Origin: Glandiceps talaboti
Lineage: Eukaryota; Hemichordata; Enteropneusta; Spengelidae
Reading direction: 5' to 3'
NCBI RefSeq assembly: GCF_964340395.1
Contig: NC_135568.1
Coordinates: forward strand, 16,900,276 to 16,964,275
DNA length: 64,000 nt
Of this stretch, positions 1-19,278 are shown piece after piece; within the stretch, counting starts at the first letter, position 1, and each line of letters opens with the position of its first letter. The notes under the pieces were generated by a model that saw only the letters and a program-made list of their open reading frames with translations, was not told the DNA's origin and did not search any database. Both the position numbers and the translations under genes were made by a program.

Positions 1-93
1 AGAACTGTAAAACACCCATGATCTATAGGACAGATGTTGTTTAGCATATTCCTCAAAATCGTCAACGCAAATCATATTCTTCGAATATGCCAT
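1..93 (-). CDS. HAO-like gene A, exon 1 (partial, runs off the left edge)
   Basis: The reverse strand from the ATG at 93-91 reads 31 codons, beginning [20 protein letters not shown] and continuing to ...WVFYSS at the window edge. This matches exon 1 of the 2-hydroxyacid oxidase paralogues to its right (conserved [12 protein letters not shown] and W-V-F-Y-S-S-G), which is the N-terminal helix of the FMN-dependent alpha-hydroxyacid oxidase fold. The remaining six exons would lie left of the window. The gene sits head-to-tail with gene B, 1.2 kb from B's stop. The residue aligned with human HAO1 Tyr26 is Phe, as in B and C. Whether the rest of the gene is intact cannot be seen. Confidence 0.85.
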   Translation of the reverse strand, partial: MAYSKNMICVDDFEEYAKQHLSYRSWVFYSS

Positions 94-746
94 GGTTTGG
101 TGAGTGTGTGATTTTATCTAAATTGACTGAATGGGGTCAAAGTGTCACCATGTGTCAATATACAAATGTCAGGTCATGAGATGACGATCGAGTGTTTTTG
201 TTACGGACATTTGAAGCATAGACTGCATAATGTAGATACAATGTATGTGTAATTGGCAAATTATATCTATATCTGTCTATACCCGCACAGTCGTTTCGTT
301 TTGTGAGACATGTCTGCACCAAATTTGCCATACAAAAGATTAGGAAATATATATTAGTTGAAGTATATGCACGTGGCTGTTGTATTCGATAATTTTCAAT
401 TTCGTTACAGTTGATGGTGTATTTTAACTATGTTCTATCCACGCCACATTTGTCCATGTACAACAACAAATTATGCATAAATGTGGTAATTAAAAGGTTG
501 GATAGTGACACATCATTTGCAAGTATGGTATATTTACATATTAAAAGATTTATTGTAAATAAAAAAATAATAACAATTTTGTGAACTGTATCTAAATATT
601 CATTTTCTCAATTACAATATCACAGAATGGATCTACATACTTCCGAAACAATGTTTTAGAGAAACTTCATCAACGGTAGGCGACCGTTGTGCGAAAAAAA
701 TCTTCATAGATATTTTCAATACAATATTGATATAATTATATATAAA

Positions 747-749
747 TAG

Positions 750-818
<69 letters not shown>

Positions 819-909
819 CGACTTGATTTTCTTCTACCCTCAACATATACTCCGCTCTGCGTGCAGACGTATCGAGCACTGTACTACGGACAAATCTTAC
901 CACTGACTT

Positions 910-964
<55 letters not shown>

Positions 965-1044
965 TCAGTACATGTAATATTTTTCTATACTGGAGTAAAC
1001 AGTGTTCAATAATATCTATGTAGAGCGGTTATATATATGTGTGT

Positions 1045-1094
<50 letters not shown>
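747..1094. repeat. (TA)n - core - (TA)n - inverted core - (GT)n compound repeat
   Basis: (TA)n tracts at about 753-816 and 911-962 and a (GT)n tract at about 1039-1094 bracket two short unique segments (817-910 and 963-1030). The segments are related to each other in inverted orientation (CGAGCACTGT at about 873 against ACAGTGTTCAATA at about 1000). They also resemble the core between TA tracts at 30315-30370 (ACAGTGCTCAATA followed by AGAGCG). It lies in the A-B spacer. Nothing else is recognisable between 94 and 1287. Confidence 0.6.
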
Positions 1095-1095
<1 letters not shown>

Positions 1096-1287
1096 AACAC
1101 AAATATTGATGAAGTGATAAAATAATTAGAAAATGAGAATGTAATGGGGAAAAAACAAATAAATTGAATATAAATGAATTATATGAAATGTAATATTCAT
1201 ATTATCAATATAGTTATCAATATTTGTACACAATATATCCAAATAATCGATCTCCATTTGTCTTATGTTTCAATTCTTTTTTTAGAA

Positions 1288-4200
1288 TTACAGTTTTGAT
1301 GAAAATGGGTTCCTCGCGACTAGCGATGAAGTAACGTCAGAAATCTTGCAACACCCTGAAAGCAGAGCAAATAAAATAACATAAATAAACAAAAATGCAC
1401 ATATTAGTGCACTCGTAAATATAATCAGATATTTCATTTAAACTTCTATTCAGTATGTATACCGTTCACTAGACTAGCATCACATTATCTAAAACGTGCT
1501 TCGTTCTTTCCTTCGTCCCCAAAGTTGTCTAATAATGTTGTAAAAGCATTGTATATAACATAGTCGATCGCTTTGATAATGAACGATTGCATGACCCACC
1601 TGATAATGCCATGGCTCTACTGAGTTCATCTCTTAGAATTTGAAGAACCTGTTTAACACCTTCTGCACCCTAGATCGTGGACATAAGAATGAAAATAACA
1701 TCACAATTACATAACATTTACAAGTTATAATGCTTACTTTCATTAGATCAAGCTTGAATAATACTGCTTCAACCTTTGTCCTAGACTATTTTGAACAATA
1801 ATTCAAATAATGATAATTATATTTCAATTGAAACATATCATATCGAAATAAATGTACATAAAACAAAACGAAAATTGTATTTACAATTTCAAACAAGTTT
1901 ATATTTTTGCAATTTTAGTACTTTTTCCCATAATTTTAAACCTAATAAGTTATTCTTGATTTTTATAATTTCCAAATAGAATGCCAAACACATTTAAGAG
2001 TTCTACAGTAAAGTAAAGCCCTTCTTATTTTGATTATTATTGTACAAGATAATGCACTTGATATTTAATCTGCATATACATTATCTTTAACGACATGTTT
2101 CTTCAATTGAAATGCACTTAAAGCTAGCGAGGTCACTTACATGCTTGTCACAGTTTGTGATTACTTTCGGATAGAACTTAATTTCTTGTCATACCTTATA
2201 TGTTAATCCGTACACTATCGGTCGACCAATGAATACTGCCCTGGCACCCAAAGCCAATGCTTTCAATACATCAGTACCTTGTCGTATACCGCCATCTACG
2301 TAGACTTCTAACTTATCACCAACAGCCTGGACAATGTCAGCAAGAACATCAATCTATGTGGACAGAATTATCGGTATTGCTTCAATTATCTTTGTAATAC
2401 TGTCATAGTTTGGATTGTTTATACCATTTCTATTTTATTTCAGACCTAAATGTATCTTACCTATTCCTGGAAGGACAAATGAATGAACTTACTTTTCTAA
2501 AGTGTATTATTACAATTTTGAATATATACAGTCATTTGAAAGTCTAACCTCAAATCAAAACACACGCCTTGATACAGTTAGAGCACATTATAACTTAGTT
2601 ATGAAACAGCAATATTTTCTTAATATTCAATTTAATTGATGAAGTAACAGTAAAGATGTATATTTTTCAAATGTGCAATGGCATTGAGTGGATAATGTTA
2701 TTATAACAAACATCACGGCATATGTGTGATTGTTTAAGCAAGAAGCAACCATAAAACCAATAGTTTAGTAGTATAAATACAGCGCATTGTAGGTTACTAT
2801 GCACTGGCTCTGTTTAATACAGTTACACAGAAACCAATAAAAATCCGTACATGCTACACTTTAAGATAGCAACATGCACTTATATGAATACAGTTTCCTG
2901 CTATATGTTTTTACATGAAATAGATTACTAAACGTGGTGGCACCCAATCTGATTAAAATCCGATGTAGATGTCGGCTAATCGTGCATTGCTATCTTACCA
3001 TCGTTATTTAGCTTGAATTGACCTTCGTAGTAGATGTTTACGTTTTTAGCCTGATCGCCTCCTCTAGATGGTTTGAAACTTGAAAACACATTTGAAGCAG
3101 AAAGCTAAAGTTAAGTATAATTTTGTTTTATTTTATTTCATATTTTAATTTTTTCCGGGAGGACCAACTGGCGCAAGAAAATAATACATAAAATTACATC
3201 ATGTATGTAGCAGAAAAAAAACTGCCAGGAAACATACAACAATATTTTCAAATTAAACCTATCAGATAACATCAACTCATATTTTTACCTACCGTTGCTG
3301 GCACACCATCTAATTGTCTGCCACCATGATTAGATACAACAATTCCTTGTACACCATATTGGGCTGCCAACACAGCGTCCTCTACGGTCAGAATACCTTT
3401 CAGAACGATTGGTAGTTTGGTGATTGTGCGTAACCAAGTAACATCTTTCCATGTACAGGCCGGGGTACCGACGGCAAACTCCTTTGGAACTTTATCTTTG
3501 AAACCTGTCAACTAAAATGTATGATTAATTATTAAACGATTTATTCATGATTAGCAGTTTCGGCAATATTATCTACAAAAATAATTTGTAATTGTGATGT
3601 TCTGTTGAACGAAATTGATTGGACTATATTATATAGTCCATTGAAAACTACTCGCAAATAGAAAAGACAAGTCAGTCTTGCATGTGGATAAAATTGATGT
3701 TTTGTTTACCAATGGAGGGCATTGTATTATTTATATATAATAAAGCTCAGTTGTTTACTGCGATTCTTGATTTGCATATCTTATGAGATATGTTTGACAA
3801 TAAAAATTGAGTTTCTCGGTGTTAGCAAGCACTATTATATAATTCCAAGGTATATCTTCTGCTATGCGTCTTTCTTCTGTCCCCTATTGCTCAGTAAAGT
3901 GTCACATTTTTTATAAGTCATAGTTGCGCGTCTGGATGATACCGGAGCGTTACTAAGCATCGTAAATTTATTTTTTTATTATCGTTCTGGGTCAAAGAGA
4001 GAAGTAAGTCCGTAGGTGAGAAACATGAAAATAGCAAGTGCCACCCTATAACCCATAAAATCGACTTACACGATTCTACAATTTGCATCACTCATTTTAC
4101 AAAGAAAACATCTTCAATACCTTTAAAAAATACTTTTCCAAATTTCCATATCTCATATCAGAGAGTCGTGAATGTCCAATATACTCCATTCTTCTTTTGA

Positions 4201-5153
4201 TGCCCGCTTGTGGGATATCAACCGTAACAGCGATTGCTTTAAAGCCCGCCCTCTCAGCCCGCTTAACAATGTCTGTTGTGACTTCCCGATTAGGCCAAAT
4301 ACAAGTGTTAATCCACTTCGTACCAGTTGTTTTTTCTGAGATAATTTCTTCAATTGATTGGTTAGATATCGCACTCATAATCATTATGGTATTCATATCA
4401 GCGGCAGCTAAAAAGAAAAGTAAAACGAAAGGCAATTTCTTGCATTGAAAAGCGAATATCCATGACTACTGCATTTTCAACCGTTCTCGACTTGCACTAA
4501 AATAAACTTTCTATTTTACCCTTATCTCACATTTAGAAATCATGCATGGTGTGATTATTGTTTTTACTACTATCTATAATACTTATCTTTTATTTAAGTT
4601 GATGACCAACACCCCTTAAAATGGCACAAGCTGAGTTGATAAGCTTTTTACTCAAGGTTAAACTACTTACAAAAACTATTATAGTATAGTTTTAATGTCT
4701 ATGCATGACTTCTATGACATTCCAATGTGTGTACTTGCATTGAACTGTAAAACTGTTGATTGCATAAGGAGTTTTTGTACATTTGTTGATCAGTAAAATA
4801 AATTATGTCATTGGATGATTAGATCATTCATAAGCTACATCTTAATATCTAATCCCGAATCGGTTAATTGGTAGTGATGGGTAAGTATACATCAGTAAGT
4901 AGAATACTGTGAGTATATTTTAATATGCAAACCCAGCTTGTTGTAACCCTTTAGTAATTCACATTCATTCATATCAATTACATGTTTTAATGAGAAAAGG
5001 TTTGTAGCTAAAATATGAATACTCCAGTATACACATATTACATATACTGAGTTTATAATATATATATATATATTGAAAATATTAAGAGTATCACTGAGAT
5101 ATCTCGCTGTGACACTTGCTCGAGTATCATCTACAACTAAAAAATGTACTTTA

Positions 5154-5184
<31 letters not shown>

Positions 5185-5214
5185 TGTATGTATGTATGTA
5201 TGTATGTATGTATA

Positions 5215-5282
<68 letters not shown>

Positions 5283-5769
5283 TTAAGTCTCACCAGTAGC
5301 TGTTGCTGTTTCTGCTTCAGGATGTGCCAAACCATGAAATGCTGTTGGTGCTATGCAGATTGGTGAATCAACTTTAGAACCAAGTATTGTCGTGGACATA
5401 TCAATTGTTGAAACGTCTCTTAAGACACGTGGTTTCAGGAAATACCTACACAATGAATGCATACAATGCGTACTTGTCATTAAATTCTATCGTCTGCAAT
5501 TACTAAAACATGAAATTGTTTTTGAGAATATATGTTACGTTATTCCACATATAGGTGAATTTACAGAAAATCACTAATTATGCAAATTTATGGTAAAAAT
5601 CACATCAAATTGTTTTATGCTATCTATTACCATAAATGCGAGATTATAATTATTATATGAAATTTAACAAATACACTCTAAAAATATTGCCAGATAACCT
5701 AAAATATCTTAATTTAGTAAATTTAAAAACTTGAATAATATTGAAATCCTTCTCAGTTTCAGCCACGAC

Positions 5770-5839
<70 letters not shown>

Positions 5840-7581
5840 TGACTGACTGACAGGCGTCACCTTACTATAACCTCCCCTTATGGAAAGTAAAAACCATTAA
5901 AGCTAAACATACATTCATTGCATAATTACTTGTCATGAGCGACTATAAATGTTATTGTTTTAATGTATCTGAGTTGTATTAATGTGTAGTGTCTCTTAAT
6001 TTTGTGGCGGTCGGATGTTATTCTAAGCCAAGTATACAGTATTATTTTGTTTTCCGTTGTTTCTTACAGTAATGACAACGTGAGTTTGACCGGGAGTAAC
6101 ACTGGAAGTCGGCTACACGGTAACCTACAGCCACGTAGGCAGGTCACACGGGGTATATTTTCCCGCTATTCCCAAACACGGAATACGGCCTCGAAACATA
6201 AGTCTTATTTGTAGTTCATTAGCTTAATTTTGGCGGGGTTTTAGTGTATAAAAACGGGAGAGTTTCCGAGATTTCGTTAGTCGACCTGGGGACTCACTGG
6301 ATGCTGTAATTTCAGGGAGAGAGTACTCTTTACTCCCGCGATTTCGTAGCCGACTTCTCCACGCTCATTGACCCGGTAAGCTACACTGGTTAGCCCGTCG
6401 GCCTGGTTCGGTACTATACATGTGACTGTACGTGGTAGATGCTGCACGAGTTGCGAGTTGTATAGTGGGAAATCGGGCCTAGTCAATACAAACCTAGACC
6501 TCTATCCCAAACGTACCAAACTGCTGTTCTGTATTATCCTTAAGTCTGATATAAAAGTGACGGTTAGACTGAAACGTACTTGCTGTGCGTTCTACTCGTT
6601 AAATGTAATTATTTATTGGGGTGCGAGACGTCAACCTTGCTGCGATCCCCGATCGCTCCATACTCCATACTTATTTACTTGGCCAGATTATCCGTCAACA
6701 CAATCTTAAATTTCACCAATATGCCGACGATAACGAACTGTACCTATCATTCACCAGACCTAACACTTCAACTGCAATCACACAAATAGAGAAGTGCCTT
6801 CGAATTCGTGACATCAAGAGTTGGATGACAGATAACAAGCTGCAACTCAACGATGGAAAAACAGAAGTCCTGGTCCTACATTCAAAAATTTGATAACATG
6901 CCAGTCACATTCGCACGCAACCTCGGAGTTACATTTGACAGCACCCTTCAACTTCGAAAATACATTGTTAGCACCTGCCAAAGTATCTACTTCCACATCA
7001 GACGTATTGGACAAATTCGACAGTTACTGTCTACAGAAACCTGCCTCAAATTAATTCATTCTATTCTTGCTACCAAACTAGACTACTGTAATTCCCTACT
7101 GTATGGCTTACCAACTGCACAACTCAGTCTGTTACAGAGAGCCCAGAATAGTGCCGCTCAACTCATCACCCGCACCAAGAAGCATGATCATATCACACCA
7201 ATACTCCAACAACTACACTGGCTTCCAGTCACTTACAGAATACAATTCAAAATCCTGCTGATCACATATAAGGCGCTACATGGAAAGACCCCACATTACA
7301 TTTCCGACCTCATTCAGCAAAGTAACCCAGGCAGATCACTCCGTTCAAGCAACAAACAATTTCTCCACATACCCAAGACCAGACTCAAATCATATGGAGA
7401 CCGATCATTCTCACACTCATCTCCCACATTATGGAATCATCTTCCCCTTGACATTCGCACCGCACCTACTGTTGATATCTTCAAAACCAAACTCAAAACT
7501 TATCTATTCCAAAAAGCATTCATTTGAACTGGGAGCGCCATTTGGCATCTTTTGATGGATATCAGGCGCTTTATAAATGTG

Positions 7582-7613
<32 letters not shown>

Positions 7614-8546
7614 TGAACAGATATTACGTGGACTTGGACCCACGGGCTATTTGCTAGTGGAACGGGGAATCGAATAAGTTCTCTCGGTAGACAAATAGCA
7701 CGCACGGGGCTCAAGTGCGACAATATCTTGAAATGTAACTTTTTAATATGCACTGTGTCCTTTAACTGTTTTTCATGTCTACCTTTTATTCACCGTCACA
7801 CAAATAGTGCCTCCTTTGGGACGATGTCAGGTTCTTCAAATAGTCTGTTTCAGTCAAATTTGTCCCCATTAATATCTCACTATACTACACAATTGACCAT
7901 GATAGCGACATAAGTAACGTGGGAAGAAGGTCACATCATCCAACTTTATACACGATCCACTGTCAATTTGAGTTTCAGCCACCATAGTATCATGAATGCT
8001 AAGTAAACATTATGTCGTATCAAAACACAGCTCAGGCTAGGCGAAGGTCAGGTCTGAATTTTGTTCGCAGATTCGATTCGATACAGATCAAATTTGTTAA
8101 TTAATTCAGATTCACTAATCAGATTCAATCTGACCAATGTGAGTTGAATCTGAATTTAGATGTGAATGTCAATCCGTAAAAAGAAAAATCAGCCCTAACT
8201 TTGCCTGACCTTCGCTTCGTACCGACTGTAGTACACTTCGTTGAAGGTGATCGGGAGGTCATGAAAATAAGTACGAGTATCACGCTATGTACTAAATAAT
8301 CTGCAATGGAGAATGAGAACGATATACTACACATAATTACCATTGTCATACTCGTTGTGTGAAGGCCAAATACTAATTGCTAGCGATAAATGAAGCCGCT
8401 CACCTTCCATACGCAATCCTGTTGCTTCTAAGTGTATTTTCAGAATCTGCACCTGAACTGTAAAACGCCCATGATCTATAAGGCAGAAAATGCTTAGAGT
8501 ATTCCTCAAAATCATCCAAACAAACCATAGTCTTGCCAGCTTCCAT
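1288..8546 (-). CDS. 2-hydroxyacid oxidase-like gene B (seven exons, 365 aa, C-terminal SKL)
   Basis: CDS exons, 5' to 3' on the minus strand: 8546-8404, 5445-5294, 4407-4121, 3511-3293, 2353-2195, 1669-1600, 1355-1288. All junctions are GT-AG and the frame is open (1098 nt, 365 aa; human HAO1 is 370). The family oxidises short 2-hydroxyacids with FMN, giving 2-oxoacid and H2O2, usually in peroxisomes. Exon 4 has LPIVLKGIL (catalytic Lys) and [14 protein letters not shown] (catalytic His and Arg). Exon 5 has the phosphate-binding [18 protein letters not shown] and IGRP. The protein ends SSKL, a canonical PTS1 peroxisome signal. Oddities against human HAO1: Tyr26 is Phe, Trp110 is Ile, Tyr132 is Cys, Arg167 is Lys, so the substrate may not be glycolate. 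Intron 1 carries a LINE and a TIR element; intron 2 has (TATG)n/(GT)n ending about 12 bp from the exon 2 donor. The family is certain, the substrate unknown. Confidence 0.92.
5156..5281. repeat. (TATG)n then (GT)n microsatellite in gene B intron 2
   Basis: TATG repeats (about 5156-5213) pass through a short TA run into (GT)n (about 5224-5281). Its right end is about 11 nt from the donor of gene B exon 2 (GT at 5293-5292). It generates long spurious Met-Tyr-Val-Cys or Thr-His open frames. Confidence 0.95.
5768..5839. repeat. (CAGA)n microsatellite
   Basis: About 18 tandem copies of the tetranucleotide CAGA in intron 1 of gene B, degrading into CTGA copies on the right. Confidence 0.97.
5987..6620 (+). 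other. GC-richer island with a TATA-like box, left of a LINE; possible LTR or other element piece
   Basis: This stretch of gene B intron 1 is clearly richer in GC than its surroundings and has no coding match. It contains GTATAAAAACGGGAG at about 6247, which resembles a core promoter, and repeated ACTCCCGCGATTTCG/GAGATTTCGTTAG-type motifs. Sequence of similar composition resumes at about 7612-7720 beyond the LINE, so the LINE may have inserted into this unit. It could be a solo LTR or the 5' region of an unidentified element; no terminal repeats were confirmed. Confidence 0.3.
6621..7611 (+). mobile_element. L2/CR1-like LINE, 5'-truncated 3' end with (ATT)n tail
   Basis: Two frames cover the reverse transcriptase C-terminal half. 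The first (6621-6893) includes the YADD catalytic box ([13 protein letters not shown]) and [20 protein letters not shown]. The second (about 6895-7527) includes [49 protein letters not shown] and WNHLPLDIR, a set typical of L2/CR1-group LINEs. A frameshift or small deletion at about 6890 breaks the ORF. After the stop, a short 3' UTR ends in an (ATT)n tail at about 7586-7611. It lies antisense in intron 1 of HAO gene B. The element is 5'-truncated and inactive. Confidence 0.9.
8041..8215. mobile_element. Small TIR element (MITE-like), 175 bp
   Basis: GCGAAGGTCAGG at 8041-8052 is repeated inverted as CCTGACCTTCGC at 8204-8215. The interior is partly palindromic around a run of TCAGATTC/GAATCTGA motifs (about 8105-8160). 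It lies in intron 1 of gene B, about 190 bp from exon 1. No clear target-site duplication was found. Confidence 0.55.
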
Positions 8547-9545
8547 GTCTGTGCTTTTATTCATAGCTCAAGGTTAAAGGGGGTCATACCGCACGATCAA
8601 GGTGGTTCATGATAGCAACATACTAGACCAACTCCCATTATACGTAATTGGAGTGTGCGCATGCGTTTGGCCTTCATGATCTGACAACCGCTGTCATGTA
8701 ATATTAGTATTCATGCCTAGCTAGTTTTAACTCTTTTGCCTGTTCATGTATATTTTGTGTACATTCCCATTTCGCGACTTTATCAAACCAAAATAAGTTA
8801 AAAAAAAGAAAGATACAGTCATACTGTAGTATACGAATCTGTAGTCTAATTAAACCAGAGTACACCAAGTTCAGACAACAAAATTTCGGGTGGAAAGACC
8901 ATTTGGGAACGACTACATGCAATGCTTTCTCCGAGTATCAAATAAATTGTAAGCGGCAGACGATAAACTTCACAATACAACAAAGCGAATGTCAATAACC
9001 TCTAGTACACTGTACGTGTTGCCTTTCAAGGACACGACCTTTACATTCTAGTTAGCTACAAATGACGATTTAGGAAGCAAGCAGAATATACGGCAGCGGG
9101 GGTGGGGGGGGGGGGTCTGAGGATAAAATACTTTGGTCAAACTTTTGTTTACAGATCTCGCTTCCCCACCCTCTTCCCACTCTCAACACATGTCAGCCCC
9201 CCTCCACTACGAAATGAACTCAAGGATTTTTGTAGCCCCCGCTAGGCATATTTTATATGTCATTATTACATCCTGCATTCTGGAGATGTATAACTATATG
9301 GTACGCTTAGTATACAAGAAATAACAGTACAATTGATTTCAGCATCCATACATAACATTAAAAGATTTCTTTACAAATGGATATTGGTTTTGCAAGGAGA
9401 GGTCTCACATTAGGTTGTAGCCTATGCTTAGAGATACTTAGCCAGCAGACTTTTCCTTCTCAATTTTGATATTTTGGACAGAAACAGCATCCCCATGATC
9501 TCAAATGGGGAGGGTCTGTCCCCCTCCCATGGTGATCATTTTTTC

Positions 9546-9546
<1 letters not shown>

Positions 9547-9612
<66 letters not shown>
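9547..9612. repeat. (GA)n microsatellite
   Basis: Uninterrupted AG dinucleotides in the B-C spacer. Confidence 0.97.
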
Positions 9613-9616
<4 letters not shown>

Positions 9617-9629
9617 CGATTGAGTAAGG

Positions 9630-10580
9630 CATACACATGCACATTCTCATGGTAGTCACCCGCTTCACCACATAAATAGATTTCAGAGAACCTATTTCGA
9701 CGAAGCCGCAAGATATGTTAAACGCTCCTGAGGTTTAATTTGGTTCATATCATGAGTAAAATATTCAAAGCCCCCCCCCCCCCCATTTTATCATCAGCAC
9801 CCACATCTGCCGTAAATTCTGTTCGTTGCCGTATGCAAAACTTTTGACGAACATATTTTTAATGCTTCAACAAATTCCTCTAAACCTCTACGCCATCTTT
9901 ATTAGGTTTTGGTGATCGATCACGTGTACGTACTGGTGCACACTCAGTGAAAATCCAGGTTGAAAATTGTATCCAAACAAGTGTAAATCCCAGGTAACGA
10001 TAGCCATACGCATTAGAAAGTTTACATGTATAGTTCGTGGGTAAATACAAAAGAAGTTTTATATTATGATAATATCACGGTTTTCAATCATGACGTAATT
10101 GAGACTTATGTTCAGTCAGTTCAAGAATTTCATGAAACATATAACAAAGAGATTGTTGCTCATAGCCATGAAACGCCCGGTGTTTTTCAACATTCAACAT
10201 CTAAAAAATGACCACAAAACTAAAACAAAAGTCTTGATGAAGGAGAGACAGTAACGAGTATTTGAATCTATGGGTTATTGTGAGATTTAAGAACTATATA
10301 TCCAGATATCAACGTACATATATTAGGGATATATGTCAGAGAAGTGTAAATTAATACATATAAGATTGAAATATTTTGAAAGTAAATGATCGCGTTTTAT
10401 TGTTATATCAAGTCACAAAGCAAGATTATACAATGACTCACAGTGAGTCAACAGTTACCAACCCCTAATTCGATTATTCAGTATGACCATTCCCGAGAAC
10501 CTTTTTGACTAAAATGTAACGCTTTCCCATTCCTTCTGGCACTTCCCCTTGAAATTACTGAAGTTACAGTTAGGCACTAA
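9630..10580. repeat. Paralogous spacer block, copy upstream of gene B
   Basis: Blocks here align with 18094-18830 upstream of gene C. Shared segments include TCTCATGG.AGTCAC, GAGGTTTAATTTGGTTCA, TTTGACGAACATA, GGTGATCGATC, TACATGTATA.TTCGTGGGTA and CTGGCACTTCCCCTTG, in the same order. A shorter partial copy of the left part lies in intron 1 of gene C (about 16110-16300). This is flank duplicated with the genes. No coding potential. Confidence 0.75.
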
Positions 10581-10715
10581 CAAGGTTTACAAGACAAATC
10601 TATAAAATGGAGAAAGAAAATGTAATCTGAAAGTTTTTAATGTTTATAAATGTCCTTATACTGTGAGTTGAAATGAATATATTGAATATTTTATCCACTC
10701 GTCCATTTATTGGTA

Positions 10716-17690
<6,975 letters not shown>

Positions 17691-17837
17691 GTTTGTGGTT
17701 TGTTGTGCTTGTGGGTATAGACTGATCGGGGTCAAACATATGTTTGTTTTATCGAGGTCAATATTGAAGTAACGTGTTCAAAGTTCACCGTGTCTATATA
17801 GGGAGACCAGGAACAGATAGAGTTACACACAGATTTA

Positions 17838-18075
17838 CAAACAGAGTTACAAACAAATAAATAAGCAAGCAAACAAACATACAAAGCAAGAAACAAACAC
17901 AAACAAACAAACAAACAAACAAACAAACAAACAAATAGACAGACAGACAGACAGACAGACATACAGACAGACAGACAGACATATAGACGGCAGACTGACA
18001 GGCAGATAGAAGACAGACAGGCAAACAGACAGACAAACAAACAAACAAACAAACAGACACAGAGAGACAGACAGA
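17838..18075. repeat. Compound (AAAC)n/(ACAG)n microsatellite upstream of gene C
   Basis: Tetranucleotide runs of AAAC and ACAG with interruptions begin about 150 bp upstream of the gene C ATG. The apparent Cys/Leu/Val-rich minus-strand ORFs here are repeat artefacts. Confidence 0.93.
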
Positions 18076-18093
18076 CAGGGGAGAGATTAGAGT

Positions 18094-18830
18094 ACACACA
18101 AACATATTCTCATGGCAGTCACTGATGAGCGCATCATTGAATATGAGCTGATTTCGGCGAAGCCACAATAAAATCAATTTTGCTAATGTACTCGGTAAAC
18201 GATCACTTCTGAGGTTTAATTTGATTCAAATCATGAATAAAATATTTCATCCCCCCTTATTATTCAGCCCCCCCCCCTCCACATCTCCTCAGGTCCGCCC
18301 ATCCCCCGCCATAAATTCTGATCGTTCCGTTATAAGATATTTGACGAACATAATTGCCAATGCTTCATCAATTCTTCTACACGTATATGCTGTCTTTATT
18401 AGACATTGGTGATCGATCGACTACCGGCCCAAACACAATGCAAATTTCCACCGAAAAAAACTACAAATGGATCAAAAGAATCAAATTTCAATCCCAGGTA
18501 ATGATAATCATACACATTAGAATATGTACATGTATACTTCGTGGGTAAATACGACAGAAGTGTATAATGATAAGATAAATGTTTCAAATCATGACATAAT
18601 TGAGACTAGTGTTCCATTAGTTAAAGTATTTCAAAGCATACCACAAACAACTGTTTTCTCATGAAAGCCAAGAGCTTCTGAACATTACACATATAAAGTT
18701 TGACCAAAAAAACTAAAAATGTCGTAGCCAATTACGTATTAAGTATAACCTTCCCCTTAGAACCTTTTGTATAAAACGCTTACCTTTCCTCTGGCACTTC
18801 CCCTTGTAAAAATTGAAGTTACAGTCAGGC
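18094..18830. repeat. Paralogous spacer block, copy upstream of gene C
   Basis: Homologous to 9630-10580 in the same orientation and relation to its gene (upstream of exon 1). The rest of the spacer to 19278 has a (TATG)n tract at 18978-19030 and nothing else recognisable. Confidence 0.75.
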
Positions 18831-18977
18831 ATTTCCATGAATTGTTTTAAAAGGCATCAAGAATCTGGGGTGTAATGTTAGACCTCAAACTCAAAATAAT
18901 TTGCAATGAACCCATTAAATTATTTAAGCATAGAATGTATTCTCTCACGCAGTTTTTATTGACGTTTTTCTGTCTCT

Positions 18978-19030
18978 GTATGTATGTATGTATGTATGTA
19001 TGTATGTATGTATGTATGTATGTATGTATG
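18978..19030. repeat. (TATG)n microsatellite
   Basis: Thirteen or so tandem copies of TATG between genes C and D. Confidence 0.96.
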
Positions 19031-19278
19031 TGGAACATTATATAATCGTGTGGACAATTACTGTTGTCATGTATTTTTTGTTTTGGTTGTGAGAATCCTA
19101 CTATTTATATGTTGATACCGAGTGTAAAGAACTAATAAGTTATACAAAACACTAAAAAAAGGCACAAAATTTAATATCCCTGTTATACACTGTTTCAGTA
19201 TCTTATACATAGTTGATCGCAATGATTATATCGACTACTTTGCCCGTCTTGCCTTGTCGTCCACAGGCTTCGTTGGAT

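Larger units (their letters stand above)
8547..10715. other. Spacer between gene B and gene C
   Basis: No gene is seen. It includes a G-run at about 9100-9117, a (GA)n microsatellite (9547-9612), a C-run at about 9771-9784, and, from about 9630, a block homologous to the spacer upstream of gene C. Sequence just upstream of 8546 should hold the gene B promoter; no convincing motif was identified. Confidence 0.6.

Noticed and set aside
4083-4448. 121-aa plus-strand frame over gene B exon 3
   Set aside because: Antisense shadow of a clear HAO exon. Similar shadows at 13008-13245, 29121-29405, 60831-61085 and 5353-5577 were dropped for the same reason.
18115-18165. CTGATGA followed by a possible stem, considered as another hammerhead ribozyme
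   Set aside because: No GAAA at the required distance and no pairing stem II; the sister repeat at 16141 has CTGATAA.
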